Assembly (NCBI RefSeq): GCF_003812745.1
Contig: NZ_CP033831.1
Span: forward strand, 1,116,001-1,180,000
Source of the DNA: Serratia sp. FDAARGOS_506
GTDB taxonomy: Bacteria > Pseudomonadota > Gammaproteobacteria > Enterobacterales > Enterobacteriaceae
Direction of reading: 5' to 3'
Length of the DNA: 64,000 nucleotides
Shown: in pieces, positions 1-16,850 of the stretch
Layout of the letters: each line of letters begins with the position of its first letter
How positions within the stretch are numbered: position 1 is the stretch's first letter
Made by a program: the position numbers and the translations under genes
The notes under the pieces: model-generated
Database searches by the model: none
What the model saw: only the letters and a program-made list of their open reading frames with translations
Told to the model about the DNA's origin: nothing

Positions 1-17
1 CGGATAACTTCAGTCAT
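1..17 (-). CDS. rpsQ: 30S ribosomal protein S17, first codons only
   Basis: Only the first five full codons (MTEVI) and part of the sixth are inside the window; the gene continues past base 1. The ATG at 17-15 follows directly after the rpmC stop codon, the usual rpmC-rpsQ arrangement of the S10 operon. Identity rests on position and on the MT-x-x-I start typical of enterobacterial S17. Confidence 0.7.
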
Positions 18-1689
<1,672 letters not shown>

Positions 1690-1694
1690 CTACC

Positions 1695-1976
<282 letters not shown>

Positions 1977-1987
1977 TTATCCTCTAA

Positions 1988-4387
<2,400 letters not shown>

Positions 4388-4407
4388 TCAATCGCTCAAT
4401 GACCTGA

Positions 4408-4897
<490 letters not shown>

Positions 4898-4903
4898 CCG
4901 CGC

Positions 4904-4931
4904 ATTATACGCAAAATGGCCCAGGAAGCAA
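4904..4931 (-). promoter_or_regulatory. S10 operon promoter
   Basis: On the minus strand the -35 TTGCTT (4931-4926) is followed by a 16-base spacer and a perfect -10 TATAAT (4909-4904). The start point would fall near 4897 with a GC-rich discriminator (GCGCGG), typical of stringently controlled ribosomal promoters. Downstream is the attenuator leader of rpsJ. Confidence 0.85.
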
Positions 4932-5025
4932 GCCGCAGTTGGAAATATGCTCAGGAAATCGTCATTTTTGCACCTTCAGCCGCAGTCAGGAGATGAAAAT
5001 GGCAAACGAGGTATGAATTATGCTT

Positions 5026-5044
5026 GGCGGGGAGCTCCCCTGCC
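5026..5044. terminator. Inverted repeat downstream of bfr, possible terminator
   Basis: A perfect 12-base palindrome GGGGAGCTCCCC at 5029-5040, extended by GGC and GCC arms with one extra base. It lies 56 bases past the bfr stop and before the S10 promoter, where a terminator would be expected. There is no T-run after it on the minus strand, so an intrinsic terminator is only possible. Nothing coding is seen between 4932 and 5099. Confidence 0.35.
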
Positions 5045-5099
5045 CCACCGTTAAAGCGGTCGCCGGCAGAGGAGAGTCGATGACGAACGGAAGACAGGC

Positions 5100-5579
5100 T
5101 TACTCTTTGCGCTCTAGAATCTGAGCCTGGGCATAGTTTTGAATACCGAGGCGAGCGATCAGATCCAGCTCGGTTTCAAGCCAGTCGATATGCTCTTCTT
5201 CATCGGCCAGAATGTCGATCATCAAATCGCGGCTGACATAATCGTGTATCGAGTCGGCATAGGCGATGCCTTCACGCAGGTTTTTGGCGCCCGCCAGCTC
5301 CAGCGCCAAATCGGAACGCAGCATCTCTTCAATGTCTTCGCCAATGTTCAGCTTGCCAAGGTCTTGCAGGTTCGGGATCCCTTCCAGGAACAGGATACGC
5401 TCGATATAGCGATCGGCATGCTTCATTTCATCGATCGACTCGTGATATTCCTTGTCGTTGAGGCGCATCAAGCCCCAATTCTTGAACATGCGAGCGTGCA
5501 GGAAATATTGATTGATGGCAACCAGCTCGTTGCCGAGCAGCTTGTTGAGGTGAGCAATGATCTTTTTATCGCCTTTCAT
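5100..5579 (-). CDS. bfr: Bacterioferritin
   Basis: 159 residues starting [15 protein letters not shown]; this ATG is chosen over an upstream frame extension because GGAGGAG lies just before it and the length matches E. coli Bfr (158). It forms a 24-subunit haem-containing shell that oxidises and stores iron. Dinuclear-centre ligands are visible: E18, E51, H54, E127 (in DEEEH) and H130, and the haem-binding methionine is M52. It is paired with bfd upstream, whose product helps release the stored iron. Confidence 0.97.
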   Translation of the reverse strand: MKGDKKIIAHLNKLLGNELVAINQYFLHARMFKNWGLMRLNDKEYHESIDEMKHADRYIERILFLEGIPNLQDLGKLNIGEDIEEMLRSDLALELAGAKNLREGIAYADSIHDYVSRDLMIDILADEEEHIDWLETELDLIARLGIQNYAQAQILERKE

Positions 5580-5652
5580 AGGTAACTCCTCCTGGCCAGT
5601 TCTAAAAGTGTAGAACCTGTAAGCCAAGAGTCAAAAATAACCTTACCCTTTG

Positions 5653-5847
5653 TTAGGCAACTTCATGCATTGGGATGATAGTTCCGCGCTCCTCCACCAT
5701 AATTTGTCTTGCCTGACGAATGCACTTTCCACAATCGGTACCAATCGGTACAAGTTCACGCAGCTGCTTCATAGTATGGGGATTGTGCTGACGCACCGCA
5801 TTACGGATCGCTTTGTCAGTCACCGCATTACACAGACATACATACAT
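5653..5847 (-). CDS. bfd: Bacterioferritin-associated ferredoxin
   Basis: 64 residues starting [12 protein letters not shown], matching E. coli Bfd. The four [2Fe-2S] ligands are C4, C6, C39 and C42. The protein docks on bacterioferritin and passes electrons to reduce the stored ferric iron so it can be mobilised. The gene is immediately upstream of bfr on the same strand. In E. coli bfd is repressed by Fur; a good Fur box is not obvious to me upstream, although the region is AT-rich. Confidence 0.95.
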   Translation of the reverse strand: MYVCLCNAVTDKAIRNAVRQHNPHTMKQLRELVPIGTDCGKCIRQARQIMVEERGTIIPMHEVA

Positions 5848-5877
5848 AGAGAGACTCACTTCTTAACCAATGCATTG

Positions 5878-5906
5878 AGTCTAAATAGGAATGGTTTTTA
5901 TTTCAA
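5878..5906 (-). promoter_or_regulatory. Likely bfd promoter
   Basis: Minus strand: TTGAAA (5906-5901), 17-base spacer, TAGACT (5883-5878). Predicted start about 5871, giving a leader of some 24 bases before the bfd ATG. The AT-rich spacer is where a Fur site would act, but I could align only weak matches to the Fur consensus. Confidence 0.6.
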
Positions 5907-5928
5907 TTAAGATTTGAACAAATTGCAT

Positions 5929-5957
5929 AAAAAAAGGGCACCGAAGTGCCCTTTTTT
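5929..5957 (-). terminator. Intrinsic terminator of the str operon (after tufA)
   Basis: Perfect six-base stem GGGCAC/GTGCCC with a four-base loop (5936-5951), flanked by A-run and T-run on the two sides, so on the minus strand the hairpin is followed by a run of Ts. It lies 22 bases past the tufA stop and separates the str operon from bfd-bfr. Confidence 0.9.
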
Positions 5958-5978
5958 GTGTCGAAAAATTATTCGCGA

Positions 5979-7220
<1,242 letters not shown>

Positions 7221-7233
7221 TTAACCCTGCGGC

Positions 7234-9357
<2,124 letters not shown>

Positions 9358-9441
9358 CTATTCCTAGGGCGTTCAAGTTCAGTTAACCCAAGCGGGCCGA
9401 TTTGACGCGCCCGCTTGGTTAGCATGACTACAGCCGGGTGA

Positions 9442-10449
<1,008 letters not shown>

Positions 10450-10475
10450 CTACTGGCAAAGTACGAGGACGCAGA

Positions 10476-10504
10476 ATTTTATGGCTGACCAGTATGGGTG
10501 TCAA
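10476..10504 (-). promoter_or_regulatory. str operon promoter
   Basis: Minus strand: perfect -35 TTGACA (10504-10499), 17-base spacer, -10 TAAAAT (10481-10476). It lies between the tusB stop and rpsL, giving a leader of about 85 bases. Strong consensus fits the high expression of S12, S7, EF-G and EF-Tu. Confidence 0.92.
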
Positions 10505-10526
10505 GAAATATACAACATCACTCTCA

Positions 10527-10814
10527 TTACCAGGCCATTTGGCTGCGGTGTTGTTCGGTTAATTCAACGAAGTGATTATAGCCGACGACAGTGATTTTGT
10601 GCGAAAAATGACCTACCAACCCTCTGGCTTCCAGGTCGTCCTGCAGCGCGTAAAGGGATATGGGGGCGGCGAGCAGCAATTCAAGATGGGCGCTGCCGGC
10701 AAGGCCTGCAAGCACACCGTCCTGCAGCAGCAACAGCGCGTCGCCCTCCGCCGTCAGACGTAGCAGCGCAGGTAAGTCACATTGGTTTGGCGAATGGCTC
10801 AGGGTATACAGCAT
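10527..10814 (-). CDS. tusB: Sulfur relay protein TusB
   Basis: 95 residues starting MLYTLSHSPNQCDLPALLRL. It is part of the TusBCD heterohexamer that takes persulfide sulfur from TusA and passes it through TusE to MnmA for 2-thiolation of the wobble uridine of Lys, Glu and Gln tRNAs. Last gene of the yheO-tusDCB group, 9 bases after tusC, directly upstream of the str promoter as in E. coli. Confidence 0.93.
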   Translation of the reverse strand: MLYTLSHSPNQCDLPALLRLTAEGDALLLLQDGVLAGLAGSAHLELLLAAPISLYALQDDLEARGLVGHFSHKITVVGYNHFVELTEQHRSQMAW

Positions 10815-10823
10815 CAGAGGATC

Positions 10824-11183
10824 CTAAAACGTCATTACGGCGTCGTAGCCGGCCAATTCACGGCGCAGTTCGTCCGGTGCCAGCACTTCCGCATCCAGCA
10901 CCCAATCGGTCACCTGGCTCAGCCCACGCTCCTGCAGCGAAGCCTGGCACAGATAGCACCGCTCCACGTCATACAGCGGCAGCACGCCGAAGGTAGCAAT
11001 ATAATTGCGCGCCAAAATCTTTTCCGGTTGCTGGCCCGGCAACAGCTGCAATACGCCATCGCCGACAAAAAACACCCCCAAGTCTTCACTGAGCGCCGAC
11101 GTGGCGAGCAGCGCATCCAGCCCTTCCCTGCCGCCGGCGCCGCCGTGCGGCCCGTGGGTGAAAACAAAAGCGACTCGTTTCAT
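10824..11183 (-). CDS. tusC: Sulfur relay protein TusC
   Basis: 119 residues from the second of two adjacent ATG codons ([31 protein letters not shown]); this start gives better spacing from AGGA and the E. coli length. It is the middle subunit of the TusBCD complex; it lacks the catalytic cysteine position of TusD and is thought to be structural. Seven bases downstream of tusD on the same strand. Confidence 0.93.
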   Translation of the reverse strand: MKRVAFVFTHGPHGGAGGREGLDALLATSALSEDLGVFFVGDGVLQLLPGQQPEKILARNYIATFGVLPLYDVERCYLCQASLQERGLSQVTDWVLDAEVLAPDELRRELAGYDAVMTF

Positions 11184-11190
11184 CATATCC

Positions 11191-11580
11191 TCAGAACTGC
11201 ACCAGACGGTCGCAGCTCAGCGACGCTTCGGCCAGGGAACCCAGCCCGCTCAGGGTAAAGCCGGGTTGCAAGTTGGCGCTGGCCAGCCCCTGTTGCGCCG
11301 CCTCCTGCTCGTCGGTGACGCCACGGCGCAGCGCGGCGGCTACGCAGACGTTGAGCGCAACGCCGTGTTGCTGCGCCAGCTGCGTCCAGCCGCGCACCAG
11401 GTCGAACTCGTCGCTGGCGGGCGCAGTCAGCTGGTTGGCGTTCAACACCCCTTCACGGTAGAAAAAAACGCTGGAAAGCCGGTGCCCTTTCGCCAGCAAA
11501 GCCTGAGCGAACTGATAGGCACTGCTGGCCTGCTGCGTGCCGTAAGCCGGGCCGGTAACCAACAGACAGTAATCGAGCAT
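11191..11580 (-). CDS. tusD: Sulfurtransferase TusD
   Basis: 129 residues; ATG at 11580 preferred over a TTG one codon earlier. Strong match to E. coli TusD ([48 protein letters not shown]). The catalytic cysteine is the one in [11 protein letters not shown] (about residue 79). It accepts sulfur from TusA for tRNA thiolation. The ATG overlaps the yheO stop (TGATG), so the regulator and tus genes form one transcription unit. Confidence 0.95.
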   Translation of the reverse strand: MLDYCLLVTGPAYGTQQASSAYQFAQALLAKGHRLSSVFFYREGVLNANQLTAPASDEFDLVRGWTQLAQQHGVALNVCVAAALRRGVTDEQEAAQQGLASANLQPGFTLSGLGSLAEASLSCDRLVQF

Positions 11581-12302
11581 CAACGGTCGCTTCCCAACAG
11601 ATCGCCGCTCTTGAACTGGCGGATGTACAGATAGACGGTGTGTTTGGAAATATTCAGGCGATCCGCCACCTGGTTGATCGCATCCTTGATGTCGAAGATG
11701 CCTTTCTCATAGAGATTGAGCACCACCTGGCGATTTTTGGCGTTGTTGGACACCGAACGGTCGGCGTTCACCTCTTCGATAGTGAACTCCAGCGTCTGCG
11801 CTACCAAATCGTCGACGGAAGAAGCGAAATTCACCGACGACGGCACGTCTTGCGTGGCCGGCGGCATAAAGGTCTGCATGATCTGCGAGAACGGCACATC
11901 AAGGTTCATGTTGATGCACAGCAAGCCAATCACCCGCTGCTCGCGATTGCGAATGGCGATGGTTACCGACTTCATCAACACGCCACTCTTGGCGCGGGTG
12001 AAGTAGGCTTTCGACACGCTGCTGTCGTCGCCGGCCATGTCATGCAGCATGCGCAGGGCCAGGTCGGTGATCGGCGAGCCGATTTTGCGCCCGGTATGCT
12101 CGCCGTTGGCGATGCGTACCGCTGAGCTGTTCAGGTCTTCCAGCGCGTGCAATACGATCTCGCAGTGGCCGCCGATCAACATCGCCAGCCCGTCGACCAC
12201 CGCTTCATAGGATTTCAGGATTTCATGATCCGTTTGAGTAAACGGACGTTCATTCAGCAAATCAAGTTCGCTGGCTTCGCTGGATAAAAGCGAATTCGAC
12301 AT
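11580..12302 (-). CDS. yheO: YheO-type PAS and helix-turn-helix transcriptional regulator
   Basis: 240 residues from ATG at 12302 ([18 protein letters not shown]), matching E. coli YheO closely. The N-terminal two thirds are a PAS-like YheO domain ([26 protein letters not shown]), the C terminus a helix-turn-helix ([20 protein letters not shown], about residues 207-226). The target genes and ligand are not established to my knowledge. It heads the operon with tusDCB, which suggests a link to sulfur or tRNA modification, but this is inference. Confidence 0.92.
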   Translation of the reverse strand: MSNSLLSSEASELDLLNERPFTQTDHEILKSYEAVVDGLAMLIGGHCEIVLHALEDLNSSAVRIANGEHTGRKIGSPITDLALRMLHDMAGDDSSVSKAYFTRAKSGVLMKSVTIAIRNREQRVIGLLCINMNLDVPFSQIMQTFMPPATQDVPSSVNFASSVDDLVAQTLEFTIEEVNADRSVSNNAKNRQVVLNLYEKGIFDIKDAINQVADRLNISKHTVYLYIRQFKSGDLLGSDR

Positions 12303-12487
12303 CGAAGATACCACCCTCATAGATCGCCTGTGCCAGGGGGCGCAGCTAAAACCGCTCGGACCGGATCGCTACCGTCGTCGGCACGCCGCAGCGCGGCCGG
12401 CCGAGATCGGCATCAAACGGCACGACGACATCCGCAGGCGAGGCGGCCGGGAACAATTTTAGGTACACGCCCTAAGGGGCAGACGCA

Positions 12488-12533
12488 TGACTGATAAGTC
12501 AGAATTATTAGTCTAGCAAAGCGACCGGAGCAA
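12488..12533 (-). promoter_or_regulatory. Candidate yheO-tusDCB promoters with an overlapping inverted repeat
   Basis: Two possible sigma-70 promoters on the minus strand: TTGCTC (12533-12528), 17 bases, TAATAA (12510-12505); and TTGCTA (12519-12514), 17 bases, TATCAG (12496-12491). A perfect inverted repeat TGACT-N4-AGTCA (12488-12501) covers the second -10, a good place for an operator. Either start gives a leader near 190 bases. The rest of the 12303-12630 gap is GC-rich and holds no gene that I can see. Confidence 0.45.
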
Positions 12534-12630
12534 AGTCCTTGCGTTTGCGCGTGGTATTGACGTTAAGCCCGATGCCCGGCAGGCGTCAAGCGTTCAATGG
12601 AGAGAGAGGCGGCGGCTGCCGAAATGAAAA

Positions 12631-12655
12631 CCGCCGCGGAGGTTATCCGCGGCGG
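12631..12655 (-). terminator. Intrinsic terminator after fkpA
   Basis: Perfect nine-base stem CCGCCGCGG/CCGCGGCGG with a seven-base loop, starting 21 bases after the fkpA stop on the minus strand and followed by TTTT. The T-run is short, so termination may be incomplete. Confidence 0.75.
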
Positions 12656-12675
12656 TGGCAAACAGAGCGACGATA

Positions 12676-13515
12676 TTATTTCGCTTTGGTGTCGGCTTTA
12701 GCATCAGCCGGTTTTTCGGCTTTAGCGTCGGCTTTCGGCGCCGCCTTCACGTCCAGCAGCTCAACGTCGAAGACCAGCGTGGAGTTAGCCGGGATACCCG
12801 GAACGCCGGTTTTGCCGTAGGCCAGCGCCGGTGGGATCACCAGCTTGATTTTGCCGCCTTTCTTGATGTGCTTCAGGCCTTCGGTCCAGCCTGGGATCAC
12901 GCCGTCCAGACGGAACGACAGCGGCTCGCCGCGGGTGTAGGAGTTATCGAACTCGGTACCGTCGGTCAGGGTGCCTTTGTAGTTCACTACCACGGTGTCA
13001 CTGTCTTTCGGCGCTTCACCTGCGCCCGGTTTCTCTACCTGGTACAGCAGGCCGGATTCGGTTTTCTTCACGCCTTTTTCTTTAGCGAAGCTGTCGCGGT
13101 ACTTGGCGCCTTTGGTTTCGTTGTCCTTGGCATCCTGTTCCATTTTCGCCTGAGCGGAAGCCTTCACGCGCGCTTCGAAGCTCTGCAGAGTCTTCTCGAT
13201 GTCGGCATCATTCAGCTTGCTCTTATTGGCGAAAGCATCCTGAACGCCGGCGATCAGCTGATCTTTGTCCAGCTTGATACCCAGCTTCTCTTGCTCTTTC
13301 AGAGAGTTATCCATGTAACGGCCGAGAGAGGCGCCCAATGCGTAAGCCGCTTGCTCGTCGTCGTTTTTGAACTTGCCGGTGCTCGGTGCTGCCGCCGCGT
13401 CCGCTGGTTTAGCGGCTTCTGCCGGTTTGGCGGCATCGGCTGCCATGACCTGGGTCGCATTCAGAGCAAAAGCCATGGTGGTTGCCAGAAGCGTGACTTT
13501 AAACAAAGATTTCAT
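12676..13515 (-). CDS. fkpA: FKBP-type periplasmic peptidyl-prolyl isomerase FkpA
   Basis: 279 residues from MKSLFKVTLLATTMAFALN; the upstream frame extension lacks a signal start and is left out. A Sec signal peptide ends after VMA (about residue 25). Then comes a low-complexity A/K/P linker, the N-terminal dimerisation and chaperone domain (AAYALGASLGRYMDN), and the C-terminal FKBP domain (YKGTLTDGTEFDNSY, GVIPGWTEGL, IPPALAYGK). A short charged A/K/D tail follows. It folds outer-membrane and periplasmic proteins; in E. coli it is a sigma-E target. Confidence 0.95.
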   Translation of the reverse strand: MKSLFKVTLLATTMAFALNATQVMAADAAKPAEAAKPADAAAAPSTGKFKNDDEQAAYALGASLGRYMDNSLKEQEKLGIKLDKDQLIAGVQDAFANKSKLNDADIEKTLQSFEARVKASAQAKMEQDAKDNETKGAKYRDSFAKEKGVKKTESGLLYQVEKPGAGEAPKDSDTVVVNYKGTLTDGTEFDNSYTRGEPLSFRLDGVIPGWTEGLKHIKKGGKIKLVIPPALAYGKTGVPGIPANSTLVFDVELLDVKAAPKADAKAEKPADAKADTKAK

Positions 13516-13871
13516 CCATTTCTCCAGTGTCTGAAGCAATGCCCCAAACAATCATTAGGTAAGATAACCGGGCTACTATAGCTGCCTGAAACAAAACAAA
13601 ACAGTCGCACAGGTAACCAATCGAGTCAAAGTGTGACTCCCGCTTTGCCAAGAAGTTTCCCGCCGCGTGCTACTCGCATGATAAATCAGATTTTTCTTGC
13701 AGAATATTGGGCGAGGTTAGCAAAAAACGGCATATCGGGCGCGCAACTTTTCAGCACTTTACACTGCCGATCGCAACGTTGCGCGTCGTCTGGAGAAATA
13801 GCGCGAGCAAACCCGGCGCCAGCTGTTACCATAGCGCCGAATCAGGATTTTATCGCGTCAGAGGTAGCCTC
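13516..13871. other. Divergent fkpA-slyX spacer
   Basis: 356 bases without a gene between two divergent starts. For fkpA a -10-like TATAGT lies at 13580-13575 on the minus strand with a poor -35; I could not fit a convincing sigma-E promoter. On the slyX side there is TTGCAG at 13698-13703 and a perfect 12-base palindrome CGCAACGTTGCG at 13772-13783 of unknown use. Confidence 0.5.
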
Positions 13872-14099
13872 ATGCACAACGCCGACATTCAACGCCTGCT
13901 ACAGCGGCTTGAAGAACTGGAAAGCCGCCAGGCTTTCCAAGAGCTCACCATCGAAGAGCTCAACCAAACCGTCATCCAGCACCAAATGGAAATGCTGAAG
14001 ATGCGCGAACACCTGCGCATGTTGACCGACAAGCTGCGCTCGACCCAAACCTCAATGATCGCCTCGCAATCGGAAGAAACCCCTCCACCGCACTATTGA
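13872..14099 (+). CDS. slyX: SlyX family coiled-coil protein
   Basis: 75 residues starting [30 protein letters not shown], similar to E. coli SlyX (72 residues). Almost the whole protein is heptad-like, predicting a short coiled coil. Function is unknown in E. coli; it is named from its place next to slyD. Here it is separated from slyD by the inserted lacI-nhaC-malY cassette. Its stop is 15 bases from the stop of the convergent C-S lyase gene. Confidence 0.88.
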   Translation: MHNADIQRLLQRLEELESRQAFQELTIEELNQTVIQHQMEMLKMREHLRMLTDKLRSTQTSMIASQSEETPPPHY

Positions 14100-14114
14100 G
14101 GGCCCGCAATGCGG

Positions 14115-15287
14115 TTATTTCAGGCGTGCCAGCCCTTCGACGGCACGCTCGAGATACCGGCGCGGGCATCCCAGGTTGATGCGGATAAAACCGCTCCCCT
14201 GCGGGCCGAAACCGCTGCCCATCGACGGCGCCAGCTTCGCCACCGCCACCAGCGCCTGCTGCAAGTCAGCATCGTTCAAACCCAGTGAGCGGCAATCCAG
14301 CCAGGCGAGATAGGTCCCCTCAGCCTGGGTCATCGCGCACCAGGGCGCCGCAGCCGCCAGCGCCTGCTCAAACCAACGCCGATTCTCCGCCAGATAGTCG
14401 AGCAGCTCATCAAGCCAGGCAGCGCCCCGTTGATAGGCCGCGGTCGCCGCCGTCATCGACAGCGCGTTGAACACATCCAGCCCGTGGGCGTTCAGCCGAT
14501 CGACAAACGCCTGCCGAAGCCGGGCATTGGGTATCAGGAAATTCGAAATGCGCAGCGAGGAGAGGCCGAACGTTTTGCTGGCGGACGTCGCCGCAATCAC
14601 CCGTTCGCGATATTCCTCGTTCAGATGCAATACCGAGGTAAACGTCTCGCCTGGCAGCAGCAGATCGGCCCAAATTTCATCGGAGATCACCGTGACGTCG
14701 TGGGCATGGCAGAGCGCCATGAGCCGCTCCAGCTCATCGCGGTGCCAGCAACGCCCGGTCGGGTTGTGCGGATTGCACAACAACAACAGCGGCGGTTTAC
14801 GCTGCGCCAGGCAGGCGGCCAGCTGGTCGAAATCGATCCGGTATCCCTGCGGGGTTTCCAGCAGCGGGTTTTCAATCACCTCTCTGCCGTTCATGGTGAC
14901 TATCTTGGCGAACGAGCCATAATACGGCCCCTGCACCACCACGCCGTCCCCCGGCTTGCTGAGCAGTTGGATCAGCATCGCCAACCCCGGCACCACCCCT
15001 TCAATCGACGTGAACCACTCGCGCCTCAGCGGCAAGCCGTGCCGCTTGGCAAACCAGTCGATCGCCGCCTGATAGTAGGCGTCGTCACGTTCGCTGTAGC
15101 CAAAGACGCCGTGATCCACCCGCTGATGCAGCACCTGTTGCACTTCTGGCGGGCACGGAAAGTCGAAATCGGACACCCACATCGGCAAAAGTTCGCTGCC
15201 GTCCAGTTGCAGATAGCGGTCGATAAAGTCCCACTTCACGGAGCCGGTGTTGTGGCGATCGATGATGGCGTTGAAATGACTCGTCAT
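14115..15287 (-). CDS. MalY/PatB family PLP-dependent C-S lyase
   Basis: 390 residues from MTSHFNAIIDRHNTGSVKWD, preceded by AAGGAAG. Aminotransferase class I/II fold of the MalY/PatB subgroup: N-terminal WVSDFDFPCPPEV, CNPHNPTGR at 171-179, SDEIWADL at 202-209, and the PLP lysine K238 in SASKTFGLSSLRISN. Such enzymes cleave cystathionine or cysteine S-conjugates to a thiol, pyruvate and ammonia; E. coli MalY also antagonises MalT. It is one base from the upstream nhaC-like gene, so the two are cotranscribed and probably work on the same compound. Aminotransferase activity is the main alternative. Confidence 0.85.
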   Translation of the reverse strand: MTSHFNAIIDRHNTGSVKWDFIDRYLQLDGSELLPMWVSDFDFPCPPEVQQVLHQRVDHGVFGYSERDDAYYQAAIDWFAKRHGLPLRREWFTSIEGVVPGLAMLIQLLSKPGDGVVVQGPYYGSFAKIVTMNGREVIENPLLETPQGYRIDFDQLAACLAQRKPPLLLLCNPHNPTGRCWHRDELERLMALCHAHDVTVISDEIWADLLLPGETFTSVLHLNEEYRERVIAATSASKTFGLSSLRISNFLIPNARLRQAFVDRLNAHGLDVFNALSMTAATAAYQRGAAWLDELLDYLAENRRWFEQALAAAAPWCAMTQAEGTYLAWLDCRSLGLNDADLQQALVAVAKLAPSMGSGFGPQGSGFIRINLGCPRRYLERAVEGLARLK

Positions 15288-15288
15288 G

Positions 15289-16728
15289 TCAGGCTTCCTT
15301 ACGCTGCAAGTCGTTCCGAGGTTGGAGTTTGGCGATACCGAAGCCGGTAAACCCATAAATCAGGGCGAACACCACCGCGGCATAGCATTGGATCGCCCAC
15401 GGCAGCAGATCGAGGGTGCTGACCCCCAAGGTGGTCGCCATGTAAATACCGGCGGCCGTCCACGGGATCAACGGTTCGATAACGGTGCCCGCGTCTTCGA
15501 CGGTGCGCGACAGGTTCTTGTTGTCCAGCCCCATGCGCCGATAGGCCCCTTTGAACAGCTCTGCCGGGATCAGTAACGCCAGCTTGCCGTCACTGGTCGC
15601 GCCGGTCACCAGGATAGTGGTGGCAACGGTGGCGGCGATCAGTTGGCCGGTGGTGTGCACCACTTTCAGCAGCCGGCTGATGATAACCGTCAGCGCGCCG
15701 GTCAGCGTCAGGGCGCCGGCGAAGGAAAAGGCGCAGAACACCAACAGGATCGTGCTCATCATCGAGAACATGCCGCCGCGGTTCAGCAGGCGCGGCACAT
15801 CGGCGACGATCCCCTCGACGTTATGGCCCTGGGTGGCGAACATCGACAGATTGAAGCCGTCCATCAACGCATTCAGCCCCTGCTGCAGGCTAAAGCCCTG
15901 CAGCGCGACGCCGATGGCGATCGCCAGCGCGCAGGCGGCCAGCATGATCGGGATAACCGGCCGTTTGGTTACCGCACCCCACAGCACCAGCACCGGCGGC
16001 AGGATCAGCAGCAGATTGAAATGGTACAGCCCCTCGAGCGCACTGACGATTTCTGTCACTTTTTCCGGCGTTGCCACGCTGCCCACCGCGCCGGTGTGGC
16101 CGGCGATCAGGTACACCACGGCAGCCAGGATGAAGCTCGGCAGCGTCGTGTACATCAGATGCTGGATATGGCTGTAGAGATCGGTATCCGCGACGATGGC
16201 CGCGAAGTTCGTCGAATCGGACAACGGCGAAATTTTGTCGCCGAAGTAAGCGCCGGACACCACTGCCCCGGCCGCGGCGGCCAGCGGTACGTCCAGACCG
16301 GCGGCAACGCCCATCAGCGCCACGCCCACGGTGCCGGCCGCCCCCCACGAGGTACCGGTGCACACCGAAATCACGCTGGTGATGAAGAACGCGGCGATCA
16401 GAATGTACTGGGGGCTGATCAGCTTCAGCCCCCAGTACACCATGTAAGGGATTGTGCCACTGATCATCCAGGTGCCAATCAGGCCGCCAACGCAGATCAG
16501 GATCATGATCACCGGCATCGCCTTAGCCAGCTTGGCCACGATGGCCTCGATGATGTCGTCCCAGCGGTAGCCTTGCCACCAGGCCAACGCGGCGGCGATA
16601 GCGGCGGAAACCAGCAGCAGCGGTTCAATGCGCAGGCCAAACTGGCCATAGCCAATGATGAGCAGCAACAGCATAGCCACAATCGGCAGTGTCGCCAGCC
16701 CAAGGTTGAGCGTTTTCTTATTATCCAT
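15289..16728 (-). CDS. NhaC family transporter (Na+/H+ antiporter or amino-acid carrier)
   Basis: 479 residues from MDNKKTLNLGLATLPIVAM, with an AGGAG site before it. About eleven to twelve hydrophobic segments and the NhaC signature GAYFGDKISPLSDSTN (about residue 160-175), plus TSWGAAGTVGVALMG. Members are annotated as Na+/H+ antiporters, but comparative genomics has assigned some to methionine, lysine or tyrosine uptake. Pairing with a C-S lyase and a LacI repressor points to import of a sulfur compound here; this is inference. The operator at 16811-16824 lies 83 bases upstream. Confidence 0.85.
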   Translation of the reverse strand: MDNKKTLNLGLATLPIVAMLLLLIIGYGQFGLRIEPLLLVSAAIAAALAWWQGYRWDDIIEAIVAKLAKAMPVIMILICVGGLIGTWMISGTIPYMVYWGLKLISPQYILIAAFFITSVISVCTGTSWGAAGTVGVALMGVAAGLDVPLAAAAGAVVSGAYFGDKISPLSDSTNFAAIVADTDLYSHIQHLMYTTLPSFILAAVVYLIAGHTGAVGSVATPEKVTEIVSALEGLYHFNLLLILPPVLVLWGAVTKRPVIPIMLAACALAIAIGVALQGFSLQQGLNALMDGFNLSMFATQGHNVEGIVADVPRLLNRGGMFSMMSTILLVFCAFSFAGALTLTGALTVIISRLLKVVHTTGQLIAATVATTILVTGATSDGKLALLIPAELFKGAYRRMGLDNKNLSRTVEDAGTVIEPLIPWTAAGIYMATTLGVSTLDLLPWAIQCYAAVVFALIYGFTGFGIAKLQPRNDLQRKEA

Positions 16729-16810
16729 ATACGGCTCCTGTTGAAGATGGGGTACTGCAACAGCGTAATGGCTTCGATAATCGGAGGATGTGAGCGCAGG
16801 CAACCGTCCA

Positions 16811-16824
16811 TGTAATCGGTTTCA
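16811..16824 (-). promoter_or_regulatory. LacI-family operator before the nhaC-malY pair
   Basis: Minus strand TGAAACCGATTACA is a two-fold symmetric match to the LacI/GalR family consensus TGNAANCGNTTNCA at every fixed position, and resembles the AscG site. It lies in the 122-base spacer between the LacI regulator stop and the nhaC-like start, so it is the natural target of that regulator. A weak promoter TTGCCT-15-GATTAT (about 16804-16778) lies just downstream. Confidence 0.75.
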
Positions 16825-16850
16825 TGAGATAGCGTTGTGTGAGCCGTCTC

